A stretch of DNA of 64,000 bases, taken from positions 2,292,104 to 2,356,103 of the forward strand of contig SCFE01000027.1 in assembly GCA_004352715.1 (NCBI GenBank). The letters are read 5' to 3'. A program made the translations under genes and the position numbers. A model generated the notes under the pieces. That model was not told where the DNA came from. It saw only the letters and a program-made list of their open reading frames with translations, and searched no databases. This DNA is from Hofstenia miamia (Eukaryota; Xenacoelomorpha; Acoela). Positions within the stretch are counted from its first letter, which is position 1. Each line of letters starts with the position of its first letter. This document shows positions 52,880 to 64,000 of the stretch, piece by piece.

Positions 52880-55684
52880 TCCTGGTTTAGTTACTATGTT
52901 GAGTTGGTGTTTATCACTAGTTGAAATTATAAAACAGTGCTACAACTAATTCACGTTTCTGTCTTAATTGCTAATGACTCTACGTCACTAGGGTTCGTAA
53001 CATCAGATGAATACTTAAATACTGATATTGGAATCACGACATTTCTCAACCTTTATCTTGCGTTTGTCTATAATGTACTATTCATGAGTGTTCTGTATTT
53101 GCTAGGAACTAGGCTTAGCCTGTGTTAAAGTTGCATTCAAATATCAACATGACTTTTTAAATTTGTTAATAATCCATTTAAAGCACTAAAGCAGGTGCTT
53201 TGCAGTATTAAAAATTGTAGGCTTGTGCTTAGTGAAGTATTTGGCAAATGTTGTATCTTAGTCGTTTCTGTGAGAGAGAGAGAAAGATATTTTTACTTGC
53301 GACCAAAATGTGGAAAAACAGACGACATAGGAATTTTATAGCACCATATTCTATATATGTTCAGTTTTTTATTGCACCAAAACAACACTATTTAGAAATT
53401 TAATAATACTAAAAAAATTTAGATGTTTTCTTTAGTCCCGCAAAATACAGTGTTGCACTTCCAGATTTCGGGATTAACAATTTTATATATCACTAGACCT
53501 AATTGTGAAATTCTGTGAAAATAAGTAAATTGCGATTAGATAACCAAATAACACACTTTTTCATCCTTTTTTTTATTTTCATTACTTGCTCTTTAGTAAA
53601 TTTGTAAATATATATATATTCTTTCTTGTAAATACCATAACAAAATTGAATTCAAATATTATTATGCCTGGGAATGCATTATCCGACATTTGTAAAGAGC
53701 GTTTTTTGTACATTTATTATTATCTTATTTATTTAAGCATTTCTTTTTTAAACAAAGAGCACGAATTGCAGATAGTCTAATTTATTGTTAATTAAAAGAC
53801 AATAACAGAATTTTTTTGCAATTAATACATATCTTAATTACGAGTAGATTCCAAAATTAACATTACTTTATAAAATTGACAGTGAACCCGATAACACATT
53901 TGGTGAAGTGTCACTCATAAAATCAGTCTGAATAACGACAGTGAACTAAAATATGTCTGTGTCAACCTTGACAATAGCATGCCTAGTCGTGTGACTATAG
54001 ATCCTAATTTGGTTACACAGCCTATTAAATGACTTGAAGGACTAAAAGTTAAATCATAAGCACACATACAGCCTTAGCTAATGTGTCTTCTTCCATCAAC
54101 AAATTATTTCAGGGTAGTTTTTAAAAATTCGAATTTCTCATTAAAAATAAATTACCTCTATATGTTGATACTGAAAGATTTGTCTTTTCATTTGATACTA
54201 TTGATTATACTGGACGTTTACAACACAAAATGACAATCTTCTAAGAACTTGATTTGTGAATATTCACATTTTCAATCTGCTTGATGTTGTCAATGCAGCA
54301 CGAATCTGTTTACAAGGAACATATAATAAACGGTAGAGATGGAAATTTTGACGGCACTCAACTTGTAATTTCAATTTATTAATCTTAAACTATTGTGCAA
54401 ATATGCTAAATCTATGTAGTGATTTCAAAAATGATCATATATGGAAAAATAAGGAACATCACAATTTTACTATTTTATCAAAAATGATGTATTTGTTCAC
54501 AACTGTATGTACCAAAATTTAATACAAACCATTTCGACGTTAATTCTATTTAAATATTCTTGCAAGTGACAGAATTTAACCAGGTATTGGAAAAGATGGG
54601 CGGAACTAATGGTCCAAGATTTAAAAAAAAACTTAGGCAACATTCACGTTAGTCAATCCAAATGCAGGAAATGCTCTATAAACTACAAATGATATGTTGA
54701 AAAATGACATTTATATTAGTATCATATGGTCTTTTGAAATTTTATTTAGGATTTTCAACTTCAGTTTATAGATTTTATTAGATTTTTCTAACATACCCTA
54801 CTTTGGTCTAGAAAATCGACAATTTGGAGAAGTTGTTTTACAAGCAATATTGTAGAGTCACTTCGGGACCATCAAGTGATTTTTATTTATTTTATTTCTT
54901 TGGCTATTTTTGTTTTTGCCATAACCATAGTGACGTCACTGTGGGGCATTATTAATTTCGAGCACAGTTTTACGAAGTAAGAATATTGTCCCCTTGTTAA
55001 GGTGCTATATGTGTTATTGCTTAATTAAATTCGCGAGGGAAACCCCAATGTTTGATTTGTAAAAAAAGACCAGGTAGGTATTCTGATATTGTATAAATAC
55101 TGAGAGACAACTGTTGAGAAGTTGAAATTGATTGTATTTCACTGAAACTGCGTTTGCTTTTTCTCTATCATTTTTATATTTTAACCTGATGGTTACTATA
55201 ATAATTACTTAAGTTTCCGGCTACAATTTGGGAGTTACTCCTCTGATCTAGGGACGACGACTTGTTCCTAGACAAAGGCAGTCCAAATAGTGGACCGCAT
55301 TACGGATATGGCTATGTTTAGTGATAATAAACTTATCTTTCGAATACAACATGAACAGACGCCTCAGACGCCTATAATTTATGACACTGTGGCTAAATTA
55401 TGCCGTTGGCTAGCACGAATGCATTGTAATTAGATGCTATTTATACATGAGCTGAGACTTAAGAAAACAAATGAGATGGTTGATTGAGATAGATAATAAC
55501 ATGTGAGACAAATATGGTAGGACCGCTCAAACAAGTTTTCGAACCTCTCCTCCTGGATATCAATTCGACGTGCTGCCATACGAATTGGTCGTCCTGGTTG
55601 TTTTATTCTCCTGCTTGGTGGATCTAAACAGTTACTAGTTATGAGGATGAATTACCAATGTTTTTCTTTTTGCTTATTTTTACT
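52880..55684. other. Intergenic; one weak candidate exon
   Basis: Mostly featureless, with a GA-rich run at 53272-53285. On the minus strand, downstream of CTGTTTAG at about 55627, a short frame reads PPSRRIKQPGRPIRMAARRI and on to DIQEERFENLF (to about 55535). It is unusually arginine-rich for this AT-rich DNA. I do not recognise it. Confidence 0.25.
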
Positions 55685-55782
55685 AGAATCAGGGCCGCTC
55701 TACATGATGGTCACTCTTGCAACCTTCTGCCGTGACATTAAGTTCCTTAGTACCGTTCACCCTAGTTTACGCCCCTGATTCT
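55685..55782. repeat. Very short inverted-repeat element, possibly hAT-derived
   Basis: AGAATCAGGG at the left and CCCCTGATTCTCA at the right form an inverted pair around about 80 bp of GC-richer DNA. No target duplication was found. Confidence 0.35.
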
Positions 55783-56641
55783 CAATATAAATATGGGCCG
55801 AATTGGCAATAATTTAAATGGTCCGAGTCGGGCTTGGACCTAAATTTTCAGCCAATGTCTAATTGAATGACTCGATTAAACAAAAATGCCATTAAACGAT
55901 ATTCTATGAAGCAAATCGACTGTATATTGGGGCAAAACAATATGTCAAAAGAATGACAAGAATTTTATCAGTGGGACTTTTAGATTATCTAAATATGATG
56001 ATTGTATCAATGGAAAACGTGTTAAGACATCACATAAAAACTGACATTTGATTTGTCTTAGAAATGGCTTCATGTCGTTCACATCAGAACATTTCTACTA
56101 AATATGGCTCGTTAATAATATAATCAAATGATTTATTCTTACGACAAACTTCGATTTTTTGCTTTAACCAAGCCCAGTAATTGCGTAGAAGGTGTTTGTC
56201 TGTTAATGATTATTACCAATCACAGCTATGTTTACATGTGCATGTTCATAAATTTACCATTATCCTAGCACAAAACATTAATACTTAGTTCTTCATTATC
56301 ATAATTAATAATAATATTTCTATGCAGTTAACAAAATTAAAAATTATAATAAGATTTCTCATCAATGTCTACTTTTTCCAATAACTAAAAATAGTAAGAA
56401 TATTAGTAATTATCACTATGATGATGAGAATTTGAAATAATAATTTTAATGTTAATTAATATCAAACAATGAAATTATTTAAAAATTACGTGTTTATCAA
56501 TTTTTTATAAATCTGAACTTTTAGTCTGAGAGGAAATTAGTTGCTTGATTTTAATTCTTCCGAATGCCAATATTTGTATTTATGATGAAAAAAACAACAG
56601 CATATATATTTTTAATTATTAAATAATCTGTTTCAATCACA

Positions 56642-56685
<44 letters not shown>

Positions 56686-59647
56686 TGCTATTTGACACAT
56701 AAATTACTTTTATTGAATAATTTTATGTATCTATAAGTTATAAACTATTTCTCAACAGTATTTAGGTGTACTAAATAAGTAATAAATTGAGATGTTTATA
56801 GAAACTATCATCCTAGCTTGCATATAATGCCATTTAGTCTTTTGTAGTGTCTTGATCTATGATGAAGCTTACTAGATATTATCAATTTCTGTACTTTTCA
56901 TAAGTTAAACAATGCAGAGTATAAATAAATATTCTGTAATAGTAAGACATATAAATTTGATCAAATTTAGCTATGCAGATAGATATGGTTAACTCATAAT
57001 TTTTTCATTTAATTGATTGCCCCATTAGATAAAGAGGATATTAAAACGAATTAGTTGTTGTGCATGCATTAGAGTTACTGATATATACATAATTCATTAA
57101 TATCAAACGAACGCCATTATATTTTTTGAAAGTTCTTCAGATTTTAAGTTGACGATAACAATCAATGAGAAATACTATGAAACAATTAGAAGTGGTAGAC
57201 AACTTTTGATCAAATCCTATTTAAATCCACTATGTTAAATATTTGATTTAGATAGTGGCTAGCAAATTTTGCTGAGAAACTTCTTCTGTAGTGTCACTTT
57301 AATCAGTATTTACTGCTTTCCAAAACATCAAAACCTAGCATTTTAGCTTTTTTGTTTTACTGATTTAAATCAAGATTTACTAAGATGGACTAAAATTATT
57401 ATATGTCATGTCTGTATAAGTTTGCATTTCTCGTACATCAGAGTGCAGCCGAGTCAATGTCTTCATTGCCAATGTCACGTTAAGTTTCTTAAAAAATTTA
57501 CTAAACACCTTATCATTTAGTGTTTACTGGTTAATAGTAATAAAATCCGGACGTAATTTATCACAATAGAATAACATTTTATTCAAATTAGTCATAATAT
57601 GACATTAAATTTCTTATTAACTTAAATGATTTTAAAACCTAAAACTTTGATTATTCATACGTATATTAACTCAATTTTTACAAGTTTCAAATCTAGAATA
57701 TTGACTCATGTAAAATTATTAAAATACTTAAGAAAGCACAGAAAGATTATGTATAATAAATATCAATATTTTATGCATATCAACTAGGTTTGTGGTTTAC
57801 CAGATTATATCAGGCTAATATCAGCAAAGTTTTAATATCTTTACAGGTCAAACAAAACTGGACACGAAAGGGTATTTCGTAACTCTACCCAAACTGTACA
57901 AAGGCATTTTTTCTTTAAAATCAAAATTCTCATTTCACATATCTCATTAAACTACTTTCCGGTTCATTTATATATTCGTTGTGGGCAGACTTACTCTTAT
58001 AGAATTTTTTGGTAATCTTACCTGTTCTCATATTGTTTTATAGTAAGAAAATCTTTGCTTGTCATTTGCTGTTGTTCACGGAATCCTCTCATCAGTAATT
58101 AAAAACGAATGAGGCTAAACTTAGTTCTTACAATGATTTGTTTCTTCTTCCTGAATTAGTTGCTAATTCATGAATGTTCCTAAATTTAGACACATTGCCA
58201 ACTTCACTGCTTGTCTATGCCATCAAAAGACATATAACGAACATTTTTACATATGTACTTGGTGCAATCGGAGTACAGCAGTAGTGTATAGAAATATAAA
58301 TGTAATGCTGAGGAATATTCTCCTGATACTTAATTAAATTCTTTATGAATAATTTTAAAGCTATTGTTAATATCTAGCCATTGGAATTTTTGTATATTAT
58401 AGCAGATGTTTAATTTTAGAAAGAAATAGAAGCACAACATTGCATAAATAAGTGATTGTCCCTTCTTTGGTCGTTTACGTTTAAATCTCTATAGCAACTC
58501 CTTTCTTAGAAATATTTTCCATTGCAAAGGTATTTTTATATATCTTATATTTAGGAATAATTATTGATATACAGAAGTGGTGTTAGCAAATATTCAAATA
58601 GCTGCATAGAATGCACTCTTAGCATTGAACTTCACTGAATGAGTGGAAGATTTTCCAATAGTTGCTGGAATAGGGTGGAATTAGCCTTTCTTGCATTTTT
58701 GTTAAAGAAACCGTTTGTAGCTATTACTTAATTTGCAAGACAGTAATCAGGTAGCAATTTTCTAAGACATTTTCCACCTTCTTATTTTAGTGACTTTATT
58801 TATAGTTTCTATTTCAAAATCCTCCGAGTGACAAAACAAAAATTCAATGTGTAAGTTAAATTTATTGAATGACATTTAGTTAATTCGTCCTGAAAAAGAA
58901 ATGAAAGAACTTAAAAATACCACTAAATTCAAGTTATTTGATTTTCATTTGAAAAAACTTAAAATGAATTTTGCATTATTTATTTATTTTTTCATTGGAT
59001 TGGAAATGCTTGATTATGCTCATATTGATTAAAATTAATAGCAAGTCTCTTTAACTATGACGTTGTTTTGTACTGACGTGCCTTCACTAATTCTTTAAAA
59101 CTAAAAACAAATTTTAGAAATGAGTATTTTCTAAAAAAAATTTCCAATATCAATTACATAAAATGAAATATTTTTTGCTTTATTACCATATAGTTAACTT
59201 CAGTTTTTTGCACAAATGGAAAGTGCTTACATAGTTGCTTTCCACAAGCAACACCCACAATTTATTTTTTTTCAAAAGTTTTCTCATAAGTTTGCATAAT
59301 CTAAATGTGCAAGGGCGTTATTTATCTATTAATTTTAATGAAACTAAAAATGCTCTACATATGCACCGTTAAATTGTTTTAATCATGAAAGAAAAAGACG
59401 TGATTGTAATTTGCATTTGTATATTTTTATCTTGAATACAGCATCCATGTATAAAAACGAAAACTTCTCTGTGAATGAATTTAGAAAATTCTATTGAATA
59501 CATGCAGAATTGCATTATATTATTAGATTATCATGAAAAGTCAAATATAGATTGTTTCAAACAAACGAGCCTCGTAAAGTCATCTATTGCAAACAAACGA
59601 CATAATATAATTTAACAAAAATTATATCAAGTGAAGAGTAGTTAAGT
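55783..59647. other. Intergenic, nothing recognised
   Basis: A 3.9-kb AT-rich stretch with one (TA)n tract at 56647-56681. No gene or structured repeat was seen. Confidence 0.4.
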
Positions 59648-60230
59648 TTAATATGTTCTATTGTCCAAAGATGCATATAATACCTCCCTCAGCAGCAATT
59701 CAGCGAGAAAATTGTCCGAATCTATTAAATTTTTCATCAAAGCAAAAGAAATCGATCTTTTTAATTTAAAAACATGCTGCCTTAACTCAATAATATGCTT
59801 GGGAATTTTCTTCTCGACGTCGTAAAGAATGTTCTCGATATTCACTTCAAAAATGAAATATTTTGCACATCATTAAGGTTTTTTTATCTGACGAGAGGCA
59901 TGACAATTTATTCCATCTTGAAGAATCCAACCACCACGATATAGGCCATCAGTAAAGGTAATAAGCTCTTCTACAATTTCGATATTTTTTTGGCTATTCA
60001 TAGTCTCAAGTTTCCTAATTTTTAGGTAAAACACGCGGTAGCTTAGTGTGCTCTCGACCAAAGTTTTTGTATTAACTTAGGGCTGAAAAAAACTGGACGG
60101 TTTAACTTGCACGACCAATTAACGCAATTTCAGTATAACTTGAATATTCACTCGTCAGTGATAAATACGTTGTCAAAAAATCCATCTAGTAACCAGGTCT
60201 GACAAACCAAGATTCTTTTTATTCTCAGTC
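59648..60230 (-). pseudogene. Tc1/Tc3-like transposase relic
   Basis: On the minus strand, NSQKNIEIVEELITFTDGLY is followed by GGWILQDGINCHASRQI, matching the region of the second catalytic aspartate (GWILQQDNAxxHxSR). After a stop, VNIENILYDVEKKIPKHIIE may be the remains of the PIENLWG region. It is heavily decayed and no terminal repeats were found. Confidence 0.6.
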
Positions 60231-60553
60231 ATTATTCACAGAGTCATTTTCAAGCTATAACTACATGACAATCAATTTACATTAATATCGGTGCTGATTG
60301 TTTTCATCGTCTAGTATAAGTGTTTTCAGTTTTTCCTTGTAATTGCAAATATCTAGACAAGAATTTTGTTTATAGTACCAAGTGCTTGATGTAAATAGAG
60401 GACCGTTTTTTAAAAGTTTAATGTCAAGACGGGAATGTGCTGATCCCAGCGATATCACATTATAAAAAATACCTGAATGTTTTCAATTAATGACATACAA
60501 ATTAATGGAAGTTTAAGGCATGAAATCTTTTTGTGATAGTTTAATTGAGGGTT

Positions 60554-60869
60554 CAGAGATGGACACAGGACGTGCCCAAATTTAGGAAGTTGCGGGCACA
60601 AAAAATGAATTGTAACAAGCTTGTAAATATACATTTTTGAAATCTCAATAGAAGCACCTATCTAACTTTTTGTAACTTCTGCTCAGACAGAAAGAGATTG
60701 TAGTCAAATTGGTCTTAGTGCTACAACCAAAAGTTAATGTGTTGAAACAGATTAATAAATTTTGACAAGCCGAAAACGGGCTATAAAATTTCCAACACGA
60801 GCCAAAAAACAGGCATAAAATAATCGTTGACGGGCCGGGCTTGAAAAATTCGGCGCGTGTCCATCTCTG
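60554..60869. mobile_element. hAT-type MITE (CAGAGATGG ends)
   Basis: CAGAGATGGACACAGGACGT at the left and CGCGTGTCCATCTCTG at the right are inverted over about 20 bp with a few differences. The flanking 8-mers (TGAGGGTT and TTCTTTAT) do not match, so the target duplication has decayed or the ends are slightly off. There is no coding sequence inside the 316 bp. Relic ends of the same class lie at 8503 and near 33690. Confidence 0.65.
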
Positions 60870-61304
60870 TTCTTTATTAAGATTCTCTCTGCGATTGTAA
60901 CGGAAAATACACCAGATTCATAATGTAAAATTTTAGTAAGTTATCATGGATGTTTTGAAGATTCCGATGAATTGAATGGAAGATATTCATTAAATTAAAT
61001 ACAACTATTGTTCACTTGGTCTATTAATTATAAAGCTTGATTTTGAATAGCGAATAAAAATAGAAACTAACCAAACATTTATAACCAATACAAAGGTGCT
61101 CCAGTTGTTTAAGTCTAAAATATTTAATTTTCCGTTTTTTTAGTTGGTTAATTTGAATTTGAACAATACTGAAAATTATATGTTTACATGTACTTATGGA
61201 ATCTTGTCAGGATTTTATTTGGCCAAGTGTTATTTCTATGAATTAATGCTATTGATACAATTATAGATCAAAATTAAGGACGATTTTCGCAGAATTTTCA
61301 ACAT
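60870..61304. other. Intergenic, nothing recognised
   Basis: A short AT-rich spacer between the hAT-type MITE and the LINE. Confidence 0.4.
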
Positions 61305-61347
61305 ATATGGAGATTATAACTCTTCCAATCATTTCATCAGGTCATCA

Positions 61348-61854
61348 TTGTGTCTTGATCCTCTGTATGTTTACTCTTCTATCGATTTGCTTCAGTGCAT
61401 TTACTCGCTTATCTCCCATGGATGCTCTCTTTTTATTCCTCGCAAAAGAAGGTGTCGGCAAAATCTACCTTTCTTCTATTCTTCCTATTTCGTTTATATT
61501 CACAACAAGCTCAGGTTCCTTCAGCGCCTTTCTTTTCACGTTGCCGGCAAACCATACTTACAGAATCGTTTGACTCACATATCATCTGAATTATCCCACT
61601 CAATTGAACTTGATAAAGTTTCCTTTCTTCAGTCGTTTTCTTCAAATATTTCTCTTAATGCTTCACACAAACTGATCAAATCACTATCTAAAAGTAAATC
61701 TATTTCCTCTAAACTCCCATTTAATGGTAAAGTTGCTCATTTACCCAGAAGTATTTCTAACCTTTTTAATGAATACTTCTCTGTTTTTTCTACCACAAGT
61801 TTTTCCAACAATTCATATTCTTCAAATTCAGAATCTTTAAATCTATCTGTTTAG
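61348..61854 (+). pseudogene. LINE ORF2 linker segment
   Basis: 168 open codons. FIPRKRRCRQNLPFFYSSYF and VYIHNKLRFLQRL, later KLIKSLSKSKS and ISNLFNEYFSVFS, match the linker between endonuclease and RT in Jockey/CR1-group elements (the FNxYFxSVF motif). The endonuclease itself is missing. Confidence 0.75.
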
Positions 61855-62205
61855 TAAGAGTCAAGAAAAAGAGGTGTGTGTTAGAAGTTTTAGGAGAGTA
61901 GAGACTTCAGAGTAAGGGGAGGTAAGCTAGTTAACAGGTGAAGAGAGTAATTTTTGTAACGCAGAAGGGAACGACTAGGAAAAAAGGTAGTAAAGGCAAG
62001 GGAGAAGGATTGTAGATGTAAGGGATTTTAAACCTTTTGACGAAATCAATAAGAATAAAAGTTTTGCCCGTTTTTAGAAGGTGCTGTGGAAACAAGAAAA
62101 AATGGCTGGCTAGAGATAAGAAATAGTTTTTAGTGATTGGAAACTTTCTCAATATAAATTGCGATAAAAAGGATAGGAAGCAGGTGACTATAGTTTTAGA
62201 GTCAT
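61855..62205. other. Purine-rich block interrupting the LINE
   Basis: The surrounding LINE is pyrimidine-rich on the plus strand. This 350-bp block is strikingly purine-rich (AGAAGTTTTAGGAGAGTAGA, AAGGGAACGACTAGG). It replaces the RT fingers region expected between the linker and STALSLLQFLDSVY. The minus strand shows no RT motif, so it is not simply the missing piece inverted. Confidence 0.6.
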
Positions 62206-62212
62206 ACCTAAC

Positions 62213-63625
62213 ATGCCGTATAAATCTACTGCTCTTTCCCTTCTACAATTTCTCGATAGTGTCTATTTTCATTTTGATCACAATGTTCCTCTTTTTTGCG
62301 TTTATCTTGATTTTCAAAAAACCTTTGATAAAGTTCCCCATTGTATATTACGGAGTAAACTTTCGAAACTTGGTTTAGACTTTTCCTTCATTTCCCTCAT
62401 CTCTGATTATCTAACTGACTGATCCATGTTTGTTTGCATTGACTCTGATGAACTTCCTGTTACTTCTGGTGTCCCTCAAGGTTCGATTCTTGGGCCGCTC
62501 TTCTTCACTCTATTCATCAACGATTTTATGGCGCAAGTTTCTGAATCTAATTGTGATTGCATTCTATATGCTGATGACACTCGCATATTCTCTTCTATCT
62601 CAAATAGTCTACAGTCTAGCATTGTTCAGGCTGAATTATGGTCATCTAGCAATGGGCTCCCATTCAATATCTCCAAAACTGAAGCTCTTCTTATCTGTTC
62701 TTCTAAAACCTTCACACCTCCTGTTTTTTATCTTGATGGCAATCCGATTCAGTTTAACCGCAATGTACGGGATCTTGATGTAATAATTTCCTCCACACTT
62801 TCATGGTCTAAACATGTAGCACTAAAAACCAAGAAGTTCTCGTATTCTCTCTTTTTCCTTATGTCTTCACTTCCCAATTCACAAAACTATCGTTCTAAAT
62901 TAATCCTCTTTAAATCCTACTGTCTTTCCACTCTCTGTTATAATTCCCAATGCTGGTTTCTAAACTCCTTTTCATCTATCTTACTTGACAGGATCTTATA
63001 TCGGGGCCTTTGCTGGATCTTCTCATCNNNNNNNNNNNNNNNNNNNNNNNNNNNNNNNNNNNNNNNNNNNNNNNNAAACTATCGTTCTAAATTAATCCTC
63101 TTTAAATCCTACTGTCTTTCCACTCTCTGTTATAATTCCCAATGCTGGTTTCTAAACTCCTTTTCATCTATCTTACTTGACAGGATCTTATATCGGGGCC
63201 TTTGCTGGATCTTCTCATCTAATCAATCCTTCCTAAAACTACTTCTTAAAGCTAGACTCCTGCCAATTTCCCTATACCTCAAGTTTTTAGATCTCACTTT
63301 TCTGAGCAAACTACTTCTTGACACCTATGGTTTCGATTTTTCCAACTTCCTCAAATTCTCTAATCCTACATATTATTCTCGTTCTTCCTCTTATGTCTTG
63401 TTTCAACTCCCTCGCATTAATAAAGCTATTTTTTCTCACAATTACTTCTTTTGCATAATCCCTCTTGCTAACTTCATTACCTATAATCTAGAAATTGATC
63501 TCTGGTCTAACCCTCGTATTTTTAAAAGTCAGCTTTTCTCTTTCCTTCTTTTCTCCGTATCTCAACATGGTCTATATTTTAAATGTGATCTTTTCCCTTT
63601 CTGTACCTGTTCCTCCTGCCACTAA
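62213..63625 (+). pseudogene. LINE reverse transcriptase, palm to C-terminus
   Basis: It begins YKSTALSLLQFLDSVYFHFD, then motif A VYLDFQKTFDKVPH. A stop at 62422 (TGA in SDYLTD-SMFV) separates it from motif B TSGVPQGSILGPLFFTLFIN and motif C ILYADDTRIFSS. The thumb DVIISSTLSWSKHV and a long C-terminal region (LLPISLYLKFLDL, NKAIFSHNYFF, FKCDLFPFCTCSSCH) follow. The catalytic YADD is intact, but the stop and the missing fingers make it inactive. A gap at 63028-63075 duplicates part of the sequence. Confidence 0.85.
62884..63219. repeat. Gap with duplicated 144-bp edges inside the LINE
   Basis: AAACTATCGTTCTAAATTAA through GGATCTTCTCATC appears at 62884-63027 and again at 63076-63219, on either side of 48 unknown bases. 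The copies look identical, so the duplication is most likely an assembly overlap. Confidence 0.88.
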
Positions 63626-63719
63626 TTTCCTTCGTTCATTTTTTCTCTCTGCGTAAATTTATTTAATTCATTTTATTTGTATACACCACGTTGTGATAGA
63701 ATACATTATTATGATGATG

Positions 63720-63739
63720 ATTATTATTATTATTATTAT
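63720..63739. repeat. (ATT)n microsatellite shared by two LINE tails
   Basis: A run of ATT units between the 3' end of the plus-strand LINE and the 3' end of the minus-strand Dong-like copy. Confidence 0.9.
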
Positions 63740-64000
63740 CCCTCTCAGCTCGGGGAACTCACCAGTTCCCAGGGAGTCTGAGAGCTTTCCTCAGGAATCT
63801 AGCTGTTCCTAGCAATGCTGCCTTCTGTGCTACTGCTTCTCCCCACTTTGGTACTCCCAACTCCTTGAAGTATCTCTTATGCTTCTTACTCACTGCTCCT
63901 ATAGTGCTCCTACAACTACCGGGACTACTTCAACTTTCCTTAACTTACACAGCCTTTCTATTTCCTCTGCCAACTCTCTGTACTTGTCTATCTTCTCTTT
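63740..64000 (-). mobile_element. Dong/R4-like LINE, second copy, 3' end only (runs off window)
   Basis: CTCAGCTCGGGGAACTCACC and the following sequence closely match 39770-40030, with scattered substitutions and small insertions. Only the 3' coding end (complement of the KKHKKYL...GVV...SRILRKAL segment) is within the window. Confidence 0.9.

Larger units (their letters stand above)
61305..63719 (+). mobile_element. Jockey/CR1-group LINE, 5' truncated and rearranged
   Basis: Plus-strand LINE remnant: an endonuclease-to-RT linker (61348-61854), a purine-rich intruding block (61855-62205), then the reverse transcriptase palm, thumb and C-terminus (62213-63625). The 3' UTR ends in TGATGATGATT and an (ATT)n run. 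The tail meets the tail of a minus-strand Dong-like LINE. Confidence 0.85.

Noticed and set aside
1-64000. CRISPR arrays, bacterial-type operons, rRNA or intact tRNA genes, and viral genes
   Set aside because: None seen; spliced genes, LINEs and microsatellites show eukaryotic DNA, and the repeats lack the regular spacing of CRISPR arrays.

Overview
The window is AT-rich animal (invertebrate) DNA: two spliced genes of the pentameric ligand-gated ion channel (pLGIC) superfamily on the minus strand, embedded in a dense field of decayed transposons, short (TA)n tracts and assembly gaps. Exons were built by hand from reading frame, GT/AG borders and intron phase. The phylum cannot be fixed from what is visible. 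Multi-exon receptors and the transposon mix (Tc1/mariner, hAT, Dong/R4-like and Jockey/CR1-group LINEs, Penelope, Helitron-like) point to an invertebrate metazoan.

Layout. 606-4389 (minus): four exons of a divergent pLGIC extracellular domain that lacks the first Cys-loop cysteine and stops just before where the first membrane helix should begin. 5.8-34.2 kb: no convincing host gene. This stretch holds a Tc1-like element with an artefact-like 937-bp repeat, an hAT MITE with an 8-bp target duplication, a complete mariner-like element with terminal repeats, a mariner transposase relic, a gag/RT LINE relic, a Penelope GIY-YIG fragment, a perfect 60-bp palindrome and a Helitron-like element. 35003-46307 (minus): a complete 11-exon nicotinic acetylcholine receptor-like subunit, predicted 465 aa, with signal peptide, Cys-loop and four membrane helices. 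Its introns host two foldback MITEs, a tandem duplication and a 2.9-kb Dong/R4-like LINE. 46.3-64 kb: an hAT element with an 8-bp target duplication, duplicated segments around gaps, a Tc3-like relic, another hAT-type MITE, and a LINE whose (ATT)n tail abuts a second Dong-like copy tail to tail.

How the genes relate. Both receptors lie on the same strand about 30 kb apart and would contribute to cell-surface ligand sensing. The complete one has the conserved binding-site tryptophans but no vicinal cysteine pair (non-alpha type) and lacks the usual pore glutamates at -1' and 20'. The other may be a soluble binding protein or a decayed receptor. Three introns of the complete gene are exactly 44 bp. 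Most other long open frames are translations of (TA)n or shadows and were left out.
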